Positions 1 through 11,400 of a DNA stretch of 64,000 nt are shown here, piece by piece. This stretch comes from Polytrichum commune (lineage: Eukaryota; Streptophyta; Polytrichopsida; Polytrichales; Polytrichaceae), in assembly GCA_950295325.1 (NCBI GenBank), contig OX485807.1, positions 49,216,796 to 49,280,795 on the forward strand, written 5' to 3'. Below the pieces are notes generated by a model. The model was not told the origin of the DNA and searched no databases. It saw only the letters and a list, made by a program, of their open reading frames with translations. Made by a program: the position numbers and the translations under genes. Each line of letters starts with the position of its first letter. Position 1 is the stretch's first letter.

Positions 1-683
1 GCCAACCCATTGGTATGTTTTGGGTCAATATCATGTTGGTACACCCACTCCTCCATTTTTTTTGAACTTCACAACTGACATGCTCATGTTGTCATATAAG
101 ATGTTTTGATAATGCTCGCTACTTTTTTTTTCCTTTGATTTTGGTTAGCTCCCCAATGCCCTCCCAACTCATGCAACTGCAAACCACAATACTCCCTCCT
201 TTGTGCTTCACAATCTTACTAACCACACAATTGCTTAGGGGCTCCATGTACCTCTTCCAACACCACTCTCGACCATTACACCCCACAATGTTGAATTTGC
301 TTTCATACGAGAATACAATTTTCGTCCATTGCTCCCCCATCCAATCTTTGTGCTCTTTTGCCCATTCGTGCCTAAATCGTTTGTGACAATATGAAAGGAG
401 AGGCTTATTTTTCTTAACTGCAAATTGTGGTCATTGGTGCTTTAGTGTTTTTCTTACTATGTTAAGGGAAGCTATGATATTTGAAACCTCTTGAAGAACC
501 ATTTGATATTTTAATGCAATACTCGCATATGTTGTTTGCACCAATCGTGCCAAGTAACGATCATCCCTCTCACCAAGAATGCTTGCACGCGACCTTCCCT
601 TATCCTCTAGCTTCTCCGTAGTTCTATAACGTTTAATGATGCGACTGACTATTGAAGGTGTTGTTCCTAGTTTCTTGGCTATT
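1..683 (-). pseudogene. Tc1-like (DD34E-type) transposase remnant, cut by the left window edge
   Basis: Read on the minus strand, one nearly continuous frame gives a helix-turn-helix start (IAKKLGTTPSIVSRIIKRY, then KLEDKGRSRAS), a linker, then AKEHKDWMGEQWTKIVFS followed by YESKFN, KHKGGSIVV, and after a frameshift in the poly-T region near 60-130, QHDIDPKHT. These are the paired HTH and catalytic blocks of Tc1-type transposases. The first catalytic Asp, expected in the FSDESKF block, is Tyr here. The second survives in QHD. The final Glu block would lie beyond base 1. One in-frame TGA near 432 and the frameshift show it is dead. The fragment recalls animal and fungal Tc1 elements more than the DD39D mariners usual in plants. 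Family call from motifs; confidence is high for Tc1 type, lower for its origin. Confidence 0.75.
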
Positions 684-751
684 AAACATCAACTATGTTG
701 TTTAGTTGGAGGATAATAACATGTGCATGACTTTCTAAGGAAGTTTTGGAC

Positions 752-832
752 ATGGTGGAAGGGAACTTTGAACTAGGGACCTTGTGAATGCAAAGCAAGA
801 GTGTTAACCAATGAGTTATTGCACACTATAAC
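752..832 (-). repeat. tRNA-Ala-like / tRNA-derived SINE-like remnant
   Basis: On the minus strand the stretch resembles a decayed tRNA: an A-box-like TAACTCATTGGTTA, an anticodon-arm-like segment with loop TTTGCAT (TGC anticodon), and a B-box-like AGTTCAAAGTTCCC. Acceptor pairing is not convincing, so a SINE head or tRNA pseudogene is likelier than a working tRNA gene. Confidence 0.3.
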
Positions 833-867
833 ATGGATTGCTCTCGTAATTCAACAAATTCAAAGAG

Positions 868-1072
868 TTCCAAAAGTAATGCAACACCCAATATTCACAT
901 TGTTAGCATTTATTATTGGGTTGTGAGTCCAATCACCACAAAAATCGACGTGAGGCTAGTTACTTATTTTACTTAATTAGATTGTGTTGGCAACACGTGA
1001 CGTAAAGTTTTCCCATTTCCAAGAAAATGTCAATTTTGCATGTTTGTAAAAAGTGTTGCATTACTTTTGGAA
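868..1072. repeat. 20-bp perfect inverted repeat, possible Tc1 terminal repeats
   Basis: TTCCAAAAGTAATGCAACAC at 868-887 recurs exactly, inverted, at 1053-1072. The AAAGTAATGCAACAC core looks like a Tc1-type terminus and lies just outside the 5' end of the transposase remnant at 1-683, so it may mark that element's end. I see no clear TA duplication that settles the border. Confidence 0.4.
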
Positions 1073-1089
1073 GTCATTGTAAGTGCCAC

Positions 1090-2060
1090 TAGATGCGATA
1101 CATTGTTGAGTAATTTAACTATCAATGTCTCACCTAGTAAAATTGTATTTAAGAAAAAGAATACACACCATTCAATGAAAATGTCTAAAGAAAATTAACT
1201 TAATTAGTAGGTGATTTACAAGTCTAACTTTCTTTTATTTTTTGCGAGGAAGTAAAAGGTAAATGTCATGTATGTATCATTGTCCATGACACAACTATAA
1301 AACCACCTTTTCTATAAACCACTACCCAATATTGACTTGTGCAATCCCGACTTGTTGTACATGTACATATGACTTAATGTCCTGGGTCATCCCCACACTA
1401 TCCACTCAACATGCCGTTAACAATGGTTGATTGTTTTGGGAATGTTGGAGAAAGGTTGTAAGGTGATAACCTCATCACCCACGTGTGATAACAAACATTT
1501 CTACAATCAACATCGGTAGAGTGACTTTTGAAACCCAAAAAATCATTTGACTTCCATCACAAACTTTATTTTTCAGCTATCATGTGGAGATTTTGGTAAT
1601 GAATGCACGATTCAATCTTCAGGGTATAAACTAGTCGTGTTTTAATGAGACAATGAGTTGTTTATGGGACATTTAGATTAGAAGCTTCAAACTAAACATC
1701 CATATATTAAACGCTCCAATTCATCACTTTGAGTGCCAAAGTGTATTTTCCGAGTGGGATTCTACAGTATCTCATCCAATGTCATGATGAAAACATCAAT
1801 TAAAGCGAGGTAAGTGTCCATGTTAGATGCCTAAACCCAACCTTGCTCATATGTTACTATCTACTTCTCAAACAACAACAACTAAAAAAATTGACCAATC
1901 ACCACTGCTCCCAAAGAATGTGGCCTTGGTTCCCTCCAGGCCTCCACGCAAAGATCCTAACCTAAAATGTGTGTATAATATGTTGGGAATGCATATTGAT
2001 CCGGATTCCAAAATAATGGAAATAAATAAACTCCAATTAATATAATAAACAAACACCTAA
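1090..2060. other. AT-rich intergenic DNA, nothing recognised
   Basis: No open frame, RNA gene or clear repeat is supportable here. Base composition changes sharply near 2060, where the GC-rich block upstream of the PP2A gene begins. Confidence 0.6.
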
Positions 2061-2112
2061 TCGGCCAATGAGCACCCCCCACACCCGTGAGCCGAGTCCA
2101 TGCAGCGGGCCC

Positions 2113-2430
2113 GATCGCGGGTCCTCCAACCCGGGTTACGCAGATATCACGGGTACACGTCACCAACCCGGCCCGCTATCCCTGTCCCATCTCTCTCTCC
2201 TTTGGTCGCAAGCCAGCTGGTCCCGATCGCGGGTACAAAACGGGTCCACCTCATCAACCCGGCCCATGATCCCTGTCCTTCTCTCCCTTCCTGATCGCGG
2301 GTCCCCAAAGCCCGGGCAACCCTATAGCGCGGGTCCACCACCCGGCCCGCGATCCTTGGCAAAGGGTCAGATCGCGGGCGACCTCATAGCGCGGGTCCAA
2401 GTCAGCCGACCGGCCCGCGATTCCTGTCGT
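2113..2430. repeat. GC-rich imperfect tandem repeat in the PP2A promoter region
   Basis: GATCGCGGG occurs at 2113, 2225, 2293 and 2370. Each copy is followed after a variable gap by an (A)CCCGGCCCG..AT(T)CCTGTC-like block (about 2166, 2255, 2339, 2409) and mostly by a TCTCTC pyrimidine run. The unit is about 70-110 bp in roughly four diverged copies. CpG density is far above the flanking DNA. It lies 320-640 bp upstream of the PP2A start codon, so a promoter or methylation-sensitive role is plausible but unproven. The open frame through it (2068-2676) shows no family resemblance and was not called. Confidence 0.7.
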
Positions 2431-2750
2431 CTCTCTCCCTCCCTTGGGTCCCGGCAAGCGCTGAAACTCGCCCTTTGTTGTTGCTTTGTTGCTGTGTTGG
2501 TGGTGGTGTTGTTGTTGTTGGTGCTCTGCTTCCGCTTAGGGTTGCATCTCCCGGCCGCTGTGGCACCCTCGCGAGGGCTGCATCGGGCGCGCACGAAGCC
2601 CCAGACAGCGAAGAGAATCCGTGCAGGTGCTGCGTTGTGCGAAGTTTGCAGTTGTGTCGCCACAGAAATCCGCTAAAACGGGACACGGACAGGGCGCACA
2701 GGGAAAGAGCGAACGAGGAGAGGCAGGAGGAGAGGGAGGAGGAGGGAGAC
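2431..2750 (+). promoter_or_regulatory. probable core promoter and 5' leader of the PP2A gene
   Basis: The stretch between the GC-rich repeats and the start codon has a TTG/GTT-rich run (2475-2522), then a purine-rich leader (GAGGAG repeats, 2700-2750) ending in GAC just before ATG. I see no clear TATA box, so the transcription start cannot be placed. Confidence 0.4.
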
Positions 2751-5700
2751 ATGAGTGTGCCTCCGGTATCCTCCAATGTGCACGGCCAGCTGGACGCACA
2801 GATTGCTCAGCTGACGCAATGTAAACCGTTGCCTGAACATGAGGTATGTGTGTTATGTGGTATGTCTCGGGATGATATCGGGATGGTGGTTTTGGAGTTT
2901 TCGATGTTTTAGAGGGAAGTAAGTAAGTGTTTTCGTGTTGTCAGTTTTGCCAAGGTTGAAGGTCGCGGCTGATCGATTGTGTTTGTTGGTGGAGTTCTGC
3001 CATTTGATGGATGTGGTTTAATTCTGCTATTTGAAGATGTTGGGGCACAATGGTTTGCCTTGGAAATTTGAGCCAAATTTCTTGAGGTCTTCTCTGCCTA
3101 GCATTCCCGCTCCGTCCTTTACACTATCCCTGGGCAGGGCATTATTTGAATAACCATTTTTTGGTTCAGTTTTGGGAACACGCCTGTTTGTGGATGATCG
3201 AAACAATCGGGAGATGGGAGCTCGTCAAAGGGGAAGATAAAGGGCTTCTTGTATGGGGCGAGAGAGAGAGAGAGAGAAGAGATGCAATTTGCCTAAGGAT
3301 TAGGATATGTGTTGGGGCATTTGTGGGGACAGTACCTAAATAATTTCTCTGGCCTGACAGCGAGGGTAAAGCTACTGATAGATGCTTAGAACTTATTTGA
3401 GAAGATTTTGCAGCGGAATGATCACGTTGAAATTCTGCTTGTGGAACCAGCTGCGAGCTATACCAGATCTGTAGATTGTCATCCTCCCTTAACAACTTCA
3501 CTGCGACCTCTTTTCCGGCTGGGTATCTGAAGTCAGAATTTCCTGGTGGTTACCTTATATTGCCTTCACAATGGCTCACTCTGACAGTAACTTATTTGAG
3601 CTATGTTGGCAACATCTGAGGTTACCAAAAATTACAGCCTGAGAAGAGAAGTTCTGACTGTTAATTTGAATTATCTCTATCACTGGGGATCTTGTAAGGG
3701 GTTCACTCAAGAGTTAGGGCTCCATTTTTTCTTCTTCCAAAAAACTGCTTTTCTGGCAGAAATTTGACGAACATCGTAAGAGTGGTAACTAACAAACTCT
3801 CCCGAGCTCATTCGCCTGAAATGGCCTCTCTCCTGATAAAAAGTTTGACCTTTTTGGTGACCTGGCAATCCTCTGGTTCTTCAGGGTATTGCACGGTATG
3901 GTTTGGGATTTCAGCTCTATTATCTCGGAGATTCAGAAATGGAAACTAAGTCTTTGCGACAAGTATTCAATAAGCCATCATTGTACAGGCCCTGGCTGGT
4001 AGTGCTGGATAAAGACAAAGAAAGAAACTTAACTTCCGACATCCTCCTTTCATCTATGCAGGTCAGGGGATTATGTGAGAAGGCAAAGGAAATTTTGATG
4101 GAGGAAAATAATGTTCAGGTTGTTATTTTTATACCATATTAGTGTACAAACTCTCTTCTATTGCTGGTAGCAAGAAGTGAATATAGGTGTTAGGGATAAG
4201 ACTTGATTATGGCACATTATCTCAGTACCTCCTGAAACACCTTGGAATTCCTAAGAGTCCAACTTGCTTATCAAAGTTCAGCACATATTTGGCAGTCCTG
4301 TGCAAGCAGCAGTTGGCTTTCAGGGGTATTAATTGGGTTCTGGAATTTGATGGGTGTTTTGCACAGCCGGTGAAGTGTCCTGTCACAATTTGTGGAGACA
4401 TACATGGCCAATTTCATGATCTTGCTGAACTATTCCGGATTGGAGGAATGGTTTGTGACTCTTATCCAATTTCATGGTCCTAAAATTTACAGATCTTCTC
4501 TCCTGTTATTTGAAATTTTGTTCAAGATCTCAGCAAATCACTTCTTCCATTCACTGATAAGAGTTGATCTTATGTTAAATTTGGGATGTATTGCTGTGAT
4601 GCAGTGCCCTGATACCAACTATCTGTTCATGGGTGATTATGTTGATCGGGGATACTATTCTGTTGAAACAGCTACAGTACGTATTATTGCTTACCTGAGT
4701 TGTTGCAAGTGATTTTTCAGTGGTGTTTGTAATTGTACAGAATGACTGGAGTCAAAGTTTGTCAATGGCTTTCCTGTGATTCAAATACCCTCTGCTTGTT
4801 GTGTCAAACCTGGATTTCAAAGCCACTGGTTTAGCTTGTGTGTATTGTGGTTTTGATGTTGTACAAGGGTGACCTTCTTTGATGTATATGTTGGATGTTC
4901 AGTTGCTGGTGGCCTTAAAGGTGCGGTATCCCGATCGTATTACCATTTTGCGTGGAAATCATGAAAGTCGACAGGTATGACTCATTGGCATCAAGTAACA
5001 GCTACACACTGCCATTTTTGGAAGGGGGTTCCTTTTTCATGTAGTTTTCTTCTGCTTCTGGTGCCTTTTGTTGCTACTATATTAGAGTCAAACCCTCATT
5101 GGATGCTCACAAGTTGATGCTGGCATTTTGGTGGTCGGGTACAGATTACTCAAGTATATGGCTTCTACGATGAGTGTCTTCGAAAGTGAGTTTGAGAACA
5201 TTTGATTGATGATTGTGAAATAATTTCTCCTAATCTTTTGTGCCTTTATCTGGTCTAACAATAGTCATCTGTGGGATCTGGTGTATGATGCACCATCCGA
5301 TAGTAGCAAATTGAAATATCCTTAAGTCAATGGTCATCACTTGGGTCAGATTTTAGTGGTACTGAGACTCAAGTGACCACCACCAATGGTCAGGTTTTCT
5401 GACTTAATGGATGACATGCACAATGATGAAGAACATTTAGAGGACATCCTCTGGTGCCTTTGCCCTGGTACAGCAGTGGTCACATAAAAGGGCACATGTA
5501 TAGAACACAAGTGCACCTAATTTGATTGTCTTGAACCTACGTCCTGCTCAATGGATGACATGTACAAATGATGAATTTCAAGTGGTACTTGTGCTATATA
5601 CAGGCTCAAGCTTGAAAGATAATTTTCATGTGTGTAGGTATGGAAATGCCAATGTCTGGAAGATCTTCACTGACCTCTTCGATTATTTCCCTCTGACTGC

Positions 5701-7480
5701 ACTGGTAAGATCCTCTTTGCATGAAGGAGTTTCTCGTAAACAACAATTGCACAAGCAGTGCTCAGATGTGTGTCTAGAATAATCCTGCTGTAGTCATTTG
5801 AAGGTAGTGTCTCAGAATTGATGGAGGCTTTGATCATGTTCCTGGTTGGCAGCGTCAGCATTGATAGGCACCCTAATAGACAATGCTAATCACGGGTCCT
5901 GATGCACTATGTAAATGTCTTGACATTTTGATATGCTGAAGGATAGCAAGGAGAAGAGAGGAAGGATGAGGAACTTATCACTTTGAGTCTCCTGGGTAAA
6001 ATAGAGCATTATCTCATTATAGTTTCTTCAAAGAGAGAAAAAAAATGGTCATATTGTTGTCTTCTTGCATTGTCTTGAGGTTCTGGAAGTTGACTATGGT
6101 ACTGAATTTTTGGACATCTGGGGAATTATGCCATCAGGTTGAGTCAGAGATTTTTTGCTTGCATGGAGGTCTCTCACCAAGCATAGATTCACTGGATCAC
6201 ATTCGTGACTTGGACCGAGTCCAAGAGGTGCCTCATGAAGGCCCTATGTGTGATCTACTCTGGTCTGACCCTGATGACCGTTGTGGGTGGGGCATTTCCC
6301 CCCGTGGTGCTGGCTACACTTTTGGCCAGGTATGATTCTTATTTTGAGTAGTACTTTGTTGGTGCCTACATTTAATTAACCATTGATTCTTTGCATCAGA
6401 AGTAGTGCATCTCCTTTATTACAGTATTCCTGCAACACTGATATGTGTTATATGGGGAAGAATATTTGCATGTGTTGGTTTGAACTGCATGTAACTTAAG
6501 TAATCTCTTTCCATGAGCTTGAAAGGATACGATTTATTCTCTTGGCGCAGGATATATCTGAGCAGTTCAATCACAATAACAATTTAAAGCTGGTGGCAAG
6601 AGCGCATCAACTTGTTATGGAAGGTTACAATTGGGGGCATGTAAGTTGTGTCAGCATTTTGTTGTCATGTTTCTTATCCTCAACTCTTGCAAGAGTATGG
6701 CAAGTAATATATATTCCTGGTACTAACTACTCTGGTGGCTTTACTGGAAACAGGAACATAAGGTGGTCACCATATTCAGTGCACCTAACTACTGCTACCG
6801 TTGTGGTACTGTGCTCTTGTTCCCTTCACATTTTTCTTTTAAGTATCGATTGAAAATTAGTTCACCTCTCTGTCAAGTACTTTGAAACCCAGGTCAGTGG
6901 AAATTGTGCACATGATGTTTTTAAAAAAATTTGAGTACTGAGCATGTCAAGTCACTTATGCTTCTTGATCCATATGGATTTGGTTAATTTCAGGAAATAT
7001 GGCATCTATTTTGGAGGTGGATGACAACATGGGCCACACATTTATTCAGGTCATCAATCAAGAATCTTCACTCCATATGTTTCTTATTTACTCATGATTT
7101 CATTAGCATGAATTTGCACTGTTCCTGAATGTATTTAACCTGTTCCATCCTATGCCAAGTCTCTGCAAGCTTTGTTGCTGCTAACTTTGAGCACATGCTT
7201 TTGATACATCATGCAGTAAGTACCCATCATTGATTATTTCCAGACTGATGCTCAACTTGAAAATATATGAAATACAACCTTGGCGCAGAACAAGTCCATG
7301 TAGATGCAGTCTGTTGTCAGGTGTTGAGCTTGCCTCACAGGGTTAAGGGATAAGCAAATGACCTTCCTTTGGTTCTATATAGAGAATGATTCTATGATCT
7401 GATTCTTGCAACAGTTTGAGCCGGCGCCAAGGCGAGGTGAACCTGACGTGACTCGACGCACGCCAGATTACTTTTTATAG
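2751..7480 (+). CDS. serine/threonine protein phosphatase 2A catalytic subunit
   Basis: Twelve coding exons, all with GT-AG borders: 2751-2843, 4062-4118, 4367-4450, 4605-4676, 4903-4974, 5145-5185, 5638-5704, 6138-6329, 6551-6640, 6754-6805, 6994-7049, 7415-7480. They join to 313 aa, the usual PP2A-C length in plants. Metal and catalytic motifs are complete: GDIHG (60-64), GDYVDRG (88-94), GNHE (120-123), HGG (171-173), the second metal-site His (245) and [11 protein letters not shown]. The tail TRRTPDYFL is intact, with Leu313 the carboxymethylation site and Tyr311. The enzyme removes phosphate from Ser/Thr in the cytosol and nucleus, working with A scaffold and B regulatory subunits. The start is the first ATG in a purine-rich leader. 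Oddities: RIGGM where the family almost always has RIGGK (residue 78), and EHK in place of EQK at 257-259. Both sit in surface segments beside the core. Confidence 0.96.
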
Positions 7481-8417
7481 TGGATTATAATGGACTGGCA
7501 TCAGTTCTGGAGTATGGTTAGAGTTGTTTCTGATCATCCTGTTTAACCTGCTCTCCCCAAATATTGTAGGTTCTTTTCTGGTGGTTGGCAAGGTGCTGCC
7601 AAGTATTCACAGCCTGCAATGGTTGTTAAAACACCACATCATATTTTGTGATGTGATGTATTTTGTTGGCTTGCATGCTACTCCTGTGTTGAGATATAGG
7701 GATTGTCCAACTATGGAGTGCAGTCTGTTTCTTTATTCATCAACAGTCTACTAAGTGACCACTTCCTTTCACTTTTTCATCTACATAGTTTGAAGCAGTC
7801 CAGGTCTACCAAGGTGAGGGCTACCGCCAACAATGACTTGGCAGTTTTGAATTGGCAATAGATCGCCTGCAATGTGAAGGCAGATTTGTTTGGCTTGAAA
7901 ATAGATTGATTGTCTGCCTGAGGACAACATTCAGTTGACCAATGTGGAGGGCAGATGCCTGATCAAAACAAAGCAAGGGGACCTTGGTTCTGTGTTGCAG
8001 TTAGTGTACTACACACCCCATTACATCGAGGAAGAAGGGAGCGTATGGCAGCCAACGACTTCTGTGAGTGACTAGATCATTATTCTAGTTCCAATCTGAC
8101 CAGTGACTGTATCATGGCTGTTTCGTTTGGGGTCAAAGAGAAGTTATTTTAATTCTCATTTTGCCATTGAGTCGTTCAACTGTTGAGTCATCCGTGCAGT
8201 TCTTTTGCAAATATTGCACAATTTTCTTGGAATCAAAAGGTATTCGTTTTCATCACTGAAGAGTTGGGAACAAAGATGAAACTTTGCATCAATTTCTTTG
8301 GTCACTCTGTTTCTGTTTCTTCCCAAATCTGTTATGATGCAGATTTTGGAATCGTACAGCCTGGAAAAGTACAGTAAAAGGAGTCCATTTCTTTCACAAA
8401 AGGAATCCAAACAAACC
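7481..8417. other. convergent 3' ends of the PP2A and SPL2-like genes
   Basis: The PP2A gene (plus) and the SPL2-like gene (minus) face each other tail to tail with 937 bp between stop codons. Both 3' untranslated regions must lie here and could overlap. No other coding segment or RNA gene is evident. Confidence 0.6.
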
Positions 8418-11400
8418 CTAAGAATCGAACACTCTCACTGTACCTGTGACTATCTGCCTACAAACAGGGCATCGAGGGTCGACACCTCGCTCAACTCTCT
8501 GGGCACAACCAACACAGCAAACTCGGTGGCCACAAACGATAAACGCAGCCCGCCTTCTCCTCGAGAAACAGACAACACAGAGCTCCCCCTCGGGTATTTC
8601 TGACAAATCCTCAGCCTCTTCCTCCAGCAGCCTATTTTGCCTACATGCCCATGAGCATTCATTCTTGGCTTTGTTTTTATTCCCATTAACACTATATTCA
8701 CAAATGTGTATGTAGACATCTGAGTAAACAAGACGACACTCATAAGAATCCTTGAGGTATTTTCAGCTTAGGCTCATAAGCCTTCAACTGACACAAACTA
8801 GGTGCTTCAACTCTAATCCCAGCCCGCCACAATTTGCAATGTTTCATAGAACCAGCACCAATTGAACATCTTATTTTCTAGACAACACATGGATTTTGAT
8901 AGCATAACATGCCTGTTCTCCTCATCCTGTGCTGCTTGTAGCTGTTGTTGCCTGCGCTGCTTCCACTTTACCCAATTCCTACAACCCACATTGATGTGCA
9001 TCAATTTGATCATGAAGAATTAGTGGATGCCAGCCACTCTTGAATCCAGCCTGCCTCTTTATTTCTTTTGCAACTATAACTGCGATGCACTTAATGTTTC
9101 ATTTAAGATAGATGTGCCTAATTCAGTTACTTATCTTAATTGGACATCTATATTTGAGTGGTTTGTGGTTAAGTGTGGCTCCAAGTACGGATACAAAAAA
9201 GACACGTGTTTAAAAGGGATTGGATTACATGGATTAATAGTCAGCTTAATGGGGGGGGGGGGTGCTATGTGATGATCCAACAAGCATGAGAAGCTCCACT
9301 TTGATCATGAATAAGATATTCAGATCAGCTCCAAATAGTATGAGGAAAGTAGATATTGGCTCCATTTGGATTGCTAAGTGTCTGTTTCATATCTGAGAAG
9401 TGGGCAAGTAGGCAAAGGTAACCTTTTAAGGTCCATCTATCTTATGCAAGAAGTTGTCAACAAAGTTTGTTGAATTGATCAAATTGTTAATCTACATGTT
9501 GTGTACTGCTACTCACATTAAAAATTAAAAAAAAAAAAAAAAGTTGAGGGAGAGAACAACTTCATAACTTTATCCAACTATGACTGTAGGGTGGGTGGGG
9601 CCGGGAATAACTTAAATACTAATTCGGAACTATATTGTGCTCATTTTCTCTTACCAGCAACAGCTGAATAATGTTATGTTGATTGGCCCCTCCAAAAACA
9701 AATTGCTCAACTCATTTCAAATTCTGAAATCTGGAGGAAATGTACCAAAATGACATGTGATGTGGGAGAGAGTTGCACATACTTTGCAATGGCATATCCC
9801 AGCACTCCTGCGGAAACTGTGGTAGCCGCAATACCAAGCCAGAAGAGTAAGTTTGTGCCCCTAGCCAGTTCCAACATCAGTTGATCTCGTGTTCTCTCTG
9901 TTCTGCACGCACATATAAGTGATGGTGATTTCATATGTTTTAGTAGTGAAACCACATATTTCATTACCAACGGGTTTTTTTATGAGAGTGATACCTCACA
10001 TGCATGTCCGTTTTGCGCATAGTTAATTCTACCCATGAGTTCCTGAATTACTAAGAGTGACATGTCATGCTATCATCCATTAGAGTGTTATAAATCCTAC
10101 ATGACTTTCTAGAAATTGCTTTTTTCGTCAAACCAATGTCTGGGAAGATTTTTGGGCATAATCGGTCAAAATCTGGGTTGTTTCCAAGTCCAACCGGTTA
10201 CATATTGCGGTCTTTCAGTTTTTCTTCATTAATTTGAGGTGTATTCCACAGATTCCTGAAAAAGGATTGGTAATTTCTCCTGAAGTTTTAAACTTCAACT
10301 GGTTCATCCATAACTAGCAGTTGATTCTCCCTGTTGGTTGTTTCAAACTGACTGTTGCAGATGGTATATTCTTCAGTCGTATTGCCACCCGCAATTTTAT
10401 CAGCCAACAAAAGCAGTTTATGACCCTCTCCAAACCAGTCTATCTAATGGTTTGGGTGGAGTGACCATTTTATCAGCATGAGCAATCTCCCATCCAAAAT
10501 TGGGAAAGAGTGGTGAATACATTGGGAGTAGCCACTGTAGTGTGGAAGATCAGAATGAACGGATGTTAATGTTGCTATCTAATTTTATTTTTCTACAAGC
10601 ATGGCATCTCTAGTGTGTTTGTAAGACCTTGAGAATTTTTAGATCTCTGGCGAAGTTGGGCTTCATTTAAAGAGTACACAACAGAATTTGATCGTACAAG
10701 AATACTGGGAATTTTTTGCAAGGCTTGATAACTGGTTTCCCGTCCGGCATCGTGCCCAGAGTTCCAACTGCGGTAATTTCCTGACCAACTGGTAAGATTT
10801 TCTCTTCATCCAGAAGACCAACCTGCAAACACAGTGTAGAGGAGGTGTCAAAAAGCATGTAAACCACGACTTTCCATTACTATATGATCAAAACTACTCT
10901 GAAATGTTGGCTCAGACGATGTTGTTGAATATTCTAGACACTCACATTAGAGCCATCCGTAAAGATCCTCAAAGAGGTACAAAACTTGGAGGTTGGTCCA
11001 TCTTTGAGAGGATTTTTTATGAAGAGTTTGTTAGGGAGGGAGAGAATTATCGCACACGAGTGTACCTCTCATCCATCTAACATAAAATCTTGACCTTTAT
11101 GGGTTTGTCACTAATTCATCTCAAGTGACTTGGGTATGGGTAAGAGTAATTCAAGGCCTTTGAAGCTAATTCCGTTGTCAAATCAACTATAAATAATAAC
11201 ATATGGACAACATACTATTTTAGGGATTTTATGTTGGACAAATGTGAGGTATGCGAGTATGTTGTAATTCCCTCTTCCATTTGTTAGCTCATCATGTAGT
11301 GGAGCTTGATTTTGAAAGTTGGTGAAACTATTTGGACCTCTTTGAAGTCCAAAACTTTGGAGTAATTTTGAATCTATACTAGCTTGGGTTTTGCCCATGG

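Noticed and set aside
2068..2676. 202-codon plus-strand frame upstream of the PP2A gene
   Set aside because: It runs through the GC-rich tandem repeats and Leu/Val low complexity from a GTT run. No family resemblance, and the opposite strand is equally open.
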